NCBI RefSeq assembly: GCF_027595985.1
Contig: NC_073308.1
Span: forward strand, 14,662,511-14,726,510
DNA from: Sorex araneus
Taxonomy: Eukaryota > Chordata > Mammalia > Eulipotyphla > Soricidae
Reading direction: 5' to 3'
Length of the DNA: 64,000 nt
Made by a program: the position numbers and the translations under genes. Shown here piece by piece: positions 59,279-64,000 of this stretch. The notes below the pieces were generated by a model, which saw nothing but the letters and a program-made list of their open reading frames with translations, was not told where the DNA came from and made no database searches. Within the stretch, counting starts at the first letter, position 1, and every line of letters starts with the position of its first letter.

Positions 59279-59329
59279 CTTATTTTTAAAGATAATAATA
59301 AATTAAGTGTGGCTATCTACTGTTTCTTT

Positions 59330-59545
59330 GGTTTTTGTTTTTTGGGCCAGTGCTTACTTTTTATTTTTTAATTTTTCATTATTTATTTATTTATTTATTT
59401 ATTTTTTTGACTTACTCCCAGCGCTGTGCTTAGTCCTGGCAAGGCTCAGGGGATCACATGGTGTGCCAGACTGGGGATCAAGTCTGAGTGGGCTGAGTGC
59501 AAGGCCAGCGCCTGCTCTCTGTCCACTGCCCCATCTCTCTGGCCC
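59330..59545 (-). mobile_element. SOR-like SINE, antisense, interrupted by (ATTT)n
   Basis: ttttgggccagtgcttac is separated by an A/T-rich (ATTT)n run (59378-59402) from gacttactcccagcgctgtgc, then ggggatcacatggtgtgcc and ctctctggcccc. Confidence 0.65.
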
Positions 59546-59979
59546 CGTGCTTTCATATTGAGTTGATACTACATCTTGGGAGGTTGCTTCCCAACCTCCC
59601 AAGTGGATGTGGTGTGCACTGGGGACCAGACAGTTTGGGGTCCATTCTGAGTCTCCTGAATGCAGAGGGAGTTTTGAACTTTCTCCAGCCTGACCCCAAA
59701 TGGGTGTTCTGGATTCCATAGTTGGTGGCTGCTGTGCACCCTCCTCTAAGGTGAGCCAGCCCCTCAGGGTCTTCCTGGAGAGATCCTGGTTGCTCTGGGC
59801 TCTGCAGGGATCCTGCCCGAGGACATTGCTGTTTTGAACGATTTTTGAAAAAAATTTCTTTTTTGTGTTACTACCTGCTTATCTTCACCAAAAATAGAAG
59901 GCCATATATTGTGTTTCAAATTTTCTTCTTGAAAGCTGAAGCAGTTGTAAATGAGTTTGTATGTGTGGGATAGTGGTTT

Positions 59980-60131
59980 TTTGTTGTTGGGTGACACCCA
60001 GTGCTCAGGGCTGACTCCAAGCACTGTATTCAGGGATCACTCCTGTTGGGGCTTGGGGACCCTATGGTGTGCTGGGGATTGAACCCAGGCCGGCTGCATG
60101 CAAGGCAGTTGTCCTACCTGCTCCGGCCCCC
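59980..60131 (-). mobile_element. SOR-like SINE, antisense
   Basis: gttgggtgacacccagtgctc, ggggaccctatggtgtgctg, gcatgcaaggcagttgtcc; ends tgctccggcccc, with loss of the 5'-most head. Confidence 0.8.
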
Positions 60132-61270
60132 AGTAGTGTTGGTTTTGTTCCCTTGGATTCTGTTATCTCCTGGTGGTGGGTCCTGTCCTCAGCCCCCAGC
60201 CTCCCTGCCCCTTACTGACAAAACTGCTTTTTTTCACCATCCAGTTGGATGACTTGGTCTGGTTGGCTACAGTGTGTGACATCAGACTTTAACCAGACTC
60301 TGAAATTATAGTACATTTTGTCGGTAAACAGAGTTCAACAAAAGATGCATTTTAAAGACCTTATACTAGGTTTTAAGGGTTTTAAGCTATCTTACTCCCC
60401 ACAGTGGGCCCCTACTAGCCAGGAAGAGTATATAGTATTGTTATTTTGGAAGAATGAGATCTATGTATATATTCTTTCTCTATATGGCAGTAAAAACCCT
60501 TTTCATTATTTATTAGAGTATTCTTTGCTTCAATCCACCAACCAGAATGAGGGTTCTTTAGCATCCTGTTGTCTTGGGATGTGGAGCTTCCGAGAGCTGA
60601 CAGCTCGTTCCAGTCTGAGGGCTTGTGTTTCCTTGGGTACATGTCTGGTGGCTGTATTGTACTCTCTAGCTGATATTCCGCTTTTCCAGGGAGATTCCTG
60701 AGCCCACCTGTCTGAGAACATACCCTCTACCATTTCCTTGATCCTCTTTTGGGGAAAACTCTTTTGTAGTAAGAGTTGCTGGTGAAGCAGTCATCAGGGA
60801 GCTCCTGTAAGTGTCTCTTGGTTGATACTTGCATGGTTCCCCAGCTTCTGTGGCTCCATTTTGAAAATCACTCGTGTCTAGCTGACTGCCTTAACATGCA
60901 CACGAACTTGGAAATGACAGCAGCCTTTTGTTCTTAGCTTCTCATGCATTTCATACTAAAGTGGAAATGCTTACGTAGGAGAGGAATCCATCACTTCCAG
61001 CTATTCCTTCCTTCCTTATCTTTCCTGAATTCCTGGAGTGGATGATTCAGAAATAAGGATGAGCTGATACTCTAATACAGATAGAGGAACTGTTCTTCTG
61101 ATCAAGATTGGGCTGATTGTGCTGCCCTTGTAAAACTGGAGACATTTTGCTGTTTTTCTTTTATACAATGATAGTAACTTTGGCACTTGCTGCCAGAGAT
61201 CATTGTATTCTTCCTCAGTGTTCATTACAGACACAGAAATTCATGTGCAAAATATCCAGGTTAGCTTTTT
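60132..61270. other. RPS6KC1: RPS6KC1 intron 2, element-free stretch
   Basis: AT-rich unique-looking sequence with no recognised SINE, L1, exon or RNA gene. A 127-codon frame (60318-60701) has no resemblance I recognise. Confidence 0.5.
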
Positions 61271-61277
61271 TTATTCT

Positions 61278-61446
61278 TTGTTTTTTTGGGCCAGGCTTGG
61301 TGGTGCGGCAGTGCTCAGGGGTTACTCCTGGTTCTGCACTTAGAAATTACTCCTGGCAACCTCAGGACCATATGGGTGTTGGAGATTGAACTCGGGTTGG
61401 CTGCATGCAAGCAAATGCCTTACCTGCTGTACTATCTCTCCAGCCC
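61278..61446 (-). mobile_element. SOR-like SINE, antisense
   Basis: tttttttgggccaggcttggtg, ctcaggggttactcctggtt, gcatgcaagcaaatgcc, tactatctctccagcccc. One short segment (ctcaggggacc) is altered. Confidence 0.85.
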
Positions 61447-61734
61447 CTCCAGGTTAACTTAAAAAAAAAAAATCACCCGCCTCCCCTTAAATTTTTCATT
61501 TGTTAAGAGCACTTAGATTATCTGAAAGGATTTGTATTCAGGTTAACTGGTCCCTGGATCCATGAATGAATCATCACTCGGGCTTGAGGAGTCCAGATGG
61601 TAAAGAGAGAGGGGCACATTGCCCCACCCCACCACTTTTTACAGGGTGCTCTGTTGCTGTCTGTGTAGCTTAGCACTACGGCTGTGGCCCCAAAAACTCA
61701 ACATGAAAAATACTTGAGGGAATATTTTTTTGAG

Positions 61735-61873
61735 GAGGAGAGGGCTTGGGTCACATCGGGTGGTGCTCAGGGCTTACTCCTGGCTCTGTGCTCAGGGATC
61801 ACTCCTGGGGTAGCTGGGGCTGGCTGTGTACAGAGCAAGTGCTTAAACCTCAGGACTGTACCTCTGGAGCTCA
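61735..61873 (-). mobile_element. SOR-like SINE, antisense, deleted copy
   Basis: gcttgggtcacatcgggtgg, gctctgtgctcagggatcac, then a deletion to gtgtacagagcaagtgc and a degraded head. Confidence 0.65.
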
Positions 61874-62371
61874 GAAAGTTCTTTCTTTTTTTTTCTTTTG
61901 GTTGTTGGGTCAATCCTAGCTTAGTTAAGGGATCATATAAGGGAGGACCTCAGGCAAGAAGAATGTCTGGACCCCCATACTGTCTCTCTGACTTGACATG
62001 GCACTGTTTAATAGTTTGGGGCTGGAGAATGAGCCCATGTCCTGGCATTTGATTCCTGGTCCATGTGATCCCCCATGCATTGAGCTGTGGTTCACTCCTT
62101 AGCCCTGCTGGTGTGGCCCCCAAACAAACAACAGCAGAGCAACAACATACGGAACTCGTGTGGGCAGCATGAATGCGAGACGGGCTCTTGGAACGTCCAG
62201 GGTCCTTTAGGTCCTGCAGGTCCTGCCTGTCCTGTGGGCAAGGGGAGTTGGGGGAGGGGGAGTGCCTCCAGTGGCAGGTGACAGAACCACAACTGTTTTC
62301 TCTTGTGCAGGTTGAATTGGGGGACATGTCTGATACGTTTTCAATCTTTATAAAGTGCTTTTTCTTCTGAT

Positions 62372-62400
62372 TTAATCTGAATAAGGTTAATTCAGATTAA
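62372..62400. repeat. Perfect 11-bp hairpin in RPS6KC1 intron 2
   Basis: ttaatctgaat (62372-62382) and its exact reverse complement attcagattaa (62390-62400) with a 7-base loop aaggtta. Confidence 0.8.
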
Positions 62401-62659
62401 GAAATTAAAGTACTTTTATATGTAACATGTTCCTTTTAAAGTACTGATGATTTTTATTAAAAAAAACCTAGATGGATTCACCTTCCCTCCAGAAATGATT
62501 ATTTTCACTTTAGGTTCAGGTTTATGAAATATTAAAGTTCATGGCATATACTTTTATAAATATCAAAGTTCATAGCATTAGTTTCTATGTAACCATTTCT
62601 TCAGGATTTTTGTTTGTTTAATCTTTTAGGCAAATGCCAACTTTGAATTTAAAAGTTGT

Positions 62660-62832
62660 CTAGAAAGCGGAGTGATAGTACAATAGGTAGGGCACTTGCA
62701 TGCAACTGACCCCGATTCAATCCTTGGTACCTGATATGGTCCCCAAGCATGGCCAGGAACGATTCTAGAGCTCAGCGTCAAGAGTGAGCCCTGAGCTCCT
62801 CAGGGTTGGGCCCCCAGGCAAAAATAAAAGTT
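62660..62832 (+). mobile_element. SOR-like SINE, sense
   Basis: aaagcggagtgatagtacaatag head, ccccgattcaatccttgg, ctgatatggtccccaagc, tgggcccccaggcaaaaataaa tail. Confidence 0.8.
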
Positions 62833-62889
62833 TGTTTAAATTATTTTATTTTTAAAAATGAAGTATCTGAAAACCATTATCATTCCTGC

Positions 62890-62993
62890 ATAGTTTATTT
62901 ATTCTTTTGTTTTGGGGCCACACCCAGTGGTGCTCAAAGATTACTCCTGGCTTTGCTCAGGAATTACTCCTGGCATACTCAGGGGTCCTTTTG
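62890..62993 (-). mobile_element. SOR-like SINE, antisense, truncated at the pseudogene
   Basis: gttttggggccacacccagtgg to gcatactcaggggtcc, then stops where coiled-coil-coding sequence starts. Confidence 0.75.
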
Positions 62994-63473
62994 CATCTTC
63001 TGGATGTTTGCTGGGTTCTTTATGGTCCGTCCCTCCTGGGCTTGGAGCTTCTGATGGATGAAAGTCACTTTCTCTTGGATCAGCTCTAGCTCCTCCCACA
63101 GGAACTTGGTACTGTCGTGGATCTCCTGGGTCACAGCTGCAAGCAGTGCGCGGTCCTCGCTGTCCTGAAGGGTCTTCTCCATCCCTAGCAGGCCACGTGC
63201 CAGGGCCTCGTACAGCTGCTGGGGGCCCTGCTCTGAGCCCCACCTGCAGCCCTTCTTCTCTGGCTGGTGCCCTGGCAGGTTCAGCACCTCTTCCAGCTGC
63301 TGGGTCTTGGTCTGCTGCAGGCAGCTCTCCTTCTCCAGCGTGGTCACAGCAGTTGAGGAACTCAAAAGCCTTGTTCTAAGCCTGGAGCTAGCACTTGAGG
63401 GACTCCAGTTCACACTGCAGGAGCTTCTGGGCATCAGCGATCCCCAGGGACGACTTAGCTTTGCCTTTGGAAG
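62994..63473 (-). pseudogene. Processed pseudogene fragment of a coiled-coil gene, CCDC159-like
   Basis: The minus strand encodes, with breaks, a Gln/Glu/Leu-rich coiled-coil protein: AKSSLGIADAQKLLQCELES and LEKESCLQQTKTQQLEEVL, then FLWEELELIQEKVTFIHQKL and ANIQKMQK. This resembles my recollection of mammalian CCDC159. Two in-frame TAG codons (after ESLKC and after LQA, both from CAG) and a frameshift between FEFLN and VTTLEKES disable it. About 155 codons run without an intron, which indicates an mRNA-derived copy. Both ends are cut: one at a truncated SINE (62993), the other at a sense SINE (63476). No A-tail is visible. Confidence 0.7.
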
Positions 63474-63475
63474 GA

Positions 63476-63735
63476 CTGGAGTGATAGCACAGTGGGTAGG
63501 GCGTTTGCCTTGCACAGGACTGACCCAGGTTCGATTCTTCCGTCCCTCTTGGAGAGCCCACAAGCTACCGAGAGTATCTCGCCCACACGGCAGAGCCTGG
63601 CAAGCTACCCTTGGCGTATTCAATATGCCAAAAACAGTAACAAGTCTCACTTGGAGACGTTATTGGTGCCCACTTGAGCAAATTGATGGGCAACGGGATG
63701 AAGTGATATAGTGACAGTGATACAGTGATGTTCAG
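63476..63735 (+). mobile_element. Long chimeric SINE, sense
   Basis: SOR head (gactggagtgatagcacagtg, gtttgccttgcacagg, ggttcgattc), then the alternative body: ttccgtccctcttggagagc, gcagagcctggcaagctacc, gtattcaatatgcc, aacaagtctcacttggag, and a tail of gtgatatagtgacagtgatac-type repeats. Confidence 0.9.
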
Positions 63736-63823
63736 GGGTCCATATGGGGTGCTGGCGATGGAACCTGGGTTGGCTATGTGCAAGGCAAACGTCTTCCCTG
63801 CTATACTGTCGCTATGGCCCCGT
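63732..63823 (-). mobile_element. SOR-like SINE fragment, antisense
   Basis: gttcaggggtccatatgggg, tggcgatggaacctgggttg, ctgtcgctatggcccc; only the head half is present, joined to the tail of the long SINE. Confidence 0.75.
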
Positions 63824-64000
63824 TCCTTGATAGTTTGATGTGATTTTCTTTTGAAGAGATTAAATAGCATTTTATGTAGTTTATACCATCTTTGGACAAA
63901 GTCAGATATTTTTCCAGTATGATGAAAACATTCCTGACCTAAAATGAAATTAAAAGGTCACAGCAGAAGAGTTGGTGGAAGAATTGCTGCTTTATGCGCG

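Noticed and set aside
62307-62370. RPS6KC1 exon 3 at the ttctcttgtgcag acceptor
   Set aside because: The following sequence reads VELGDMSDTFSIF then stop and does not resemble the expected PX-domain continuation; no donor in phase follows.

Overview
This is mammalian genomic DNA, most probably from a shrew (Soricidae, Sorex-like). The main species evidence is a very abundant tRNA-derived SINE with a GGGCTGGAG...GATAGCACAG head, a pol III box B (GGTTCGATTCC) and a GGTGTGACCC+A-rich end, which matches my recollection of the SOR family of shrews. Copies occur on both strands roughly every kilobase, and several still have perfect target-site duplications (TSDs). The window also holds CpG-island promoters, GT-AG introns, CA/GT microsatellites, L1-like 3' ends and ERV LTRs. 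There are no prokaryotic features.

Four protein-coding genes are present, in the order FLVCR1 (+, last two coding exons) - VASH2 (+, complete) - ANGEL2 (-, complete) - RPS6KC1 (+, first two coding exons). This is the human 1q32.3 gene order. I assembled every exon by matching conserved peptides and requiring GT/AG junctions and compatible phases. VASH2 gives a 354-residue tubulin carboxypeptidase with the Cys158-His193-Ser210 triad intact. ANGEL2 gives a 544-residue endonuclease/exonuclease/phosphatase-family protein with its catalytic motifs intact, including a short exon (37156-37225) that has no start codon of its own.

Layout: 1-4460 FLVCR1 3' end and 3' UTR; 4460-12540 SINE- and minisatellite-rich intergenic DNA; 12540-13660 VASH2 CpG island and first coding exon; 13657-25586 VASH2 introns and exons; 25657-28050 a VASH2 3' UTR unusually free of mobile elements; 28068-29266 a 1.2-kb retroelement inserted at the VASH2 poly(A) site; 30480-44360 ANGEL2; 43950-44600 the ANGEL2 CpG island, with a possible divergent small transcript; 44600-54000 repeats, including a solo LTR, an L1 fragment and several long chimeric SINEs; 54060-54740 RPS6KC1 promoter and exon 1; then intron 1, exon 2 (58932-58967) and part of intron 2, which carries a dead retrocopy of a coiled-coil gene resembling CCDC159.

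The genes act in separate processes: choline/heme transport (FLVCR1), tubulin detyrosination (VASH2), RNA 2',3'-cyclic-phosphate and 3'-end processing (ANGEL2) and endosomal PI3P/sphingosine-kinase signalling (RPS6KC1). VASH2 and ANGEL2 are convergent neighbours, as their paralogues VASH1 and ANGEL1 are also neighbours in human. I see no novel operon-like system. The most unusual material is retroelement biology: the insertion at the VASH2 poly(A) site, inverted SINE pairs around ANGEL2 exon 7, a SINE with a twin-priming-like inversion, SINE-internal minisatellite growth, and a candidate divergent first exon at the ANGEL2 promoter.
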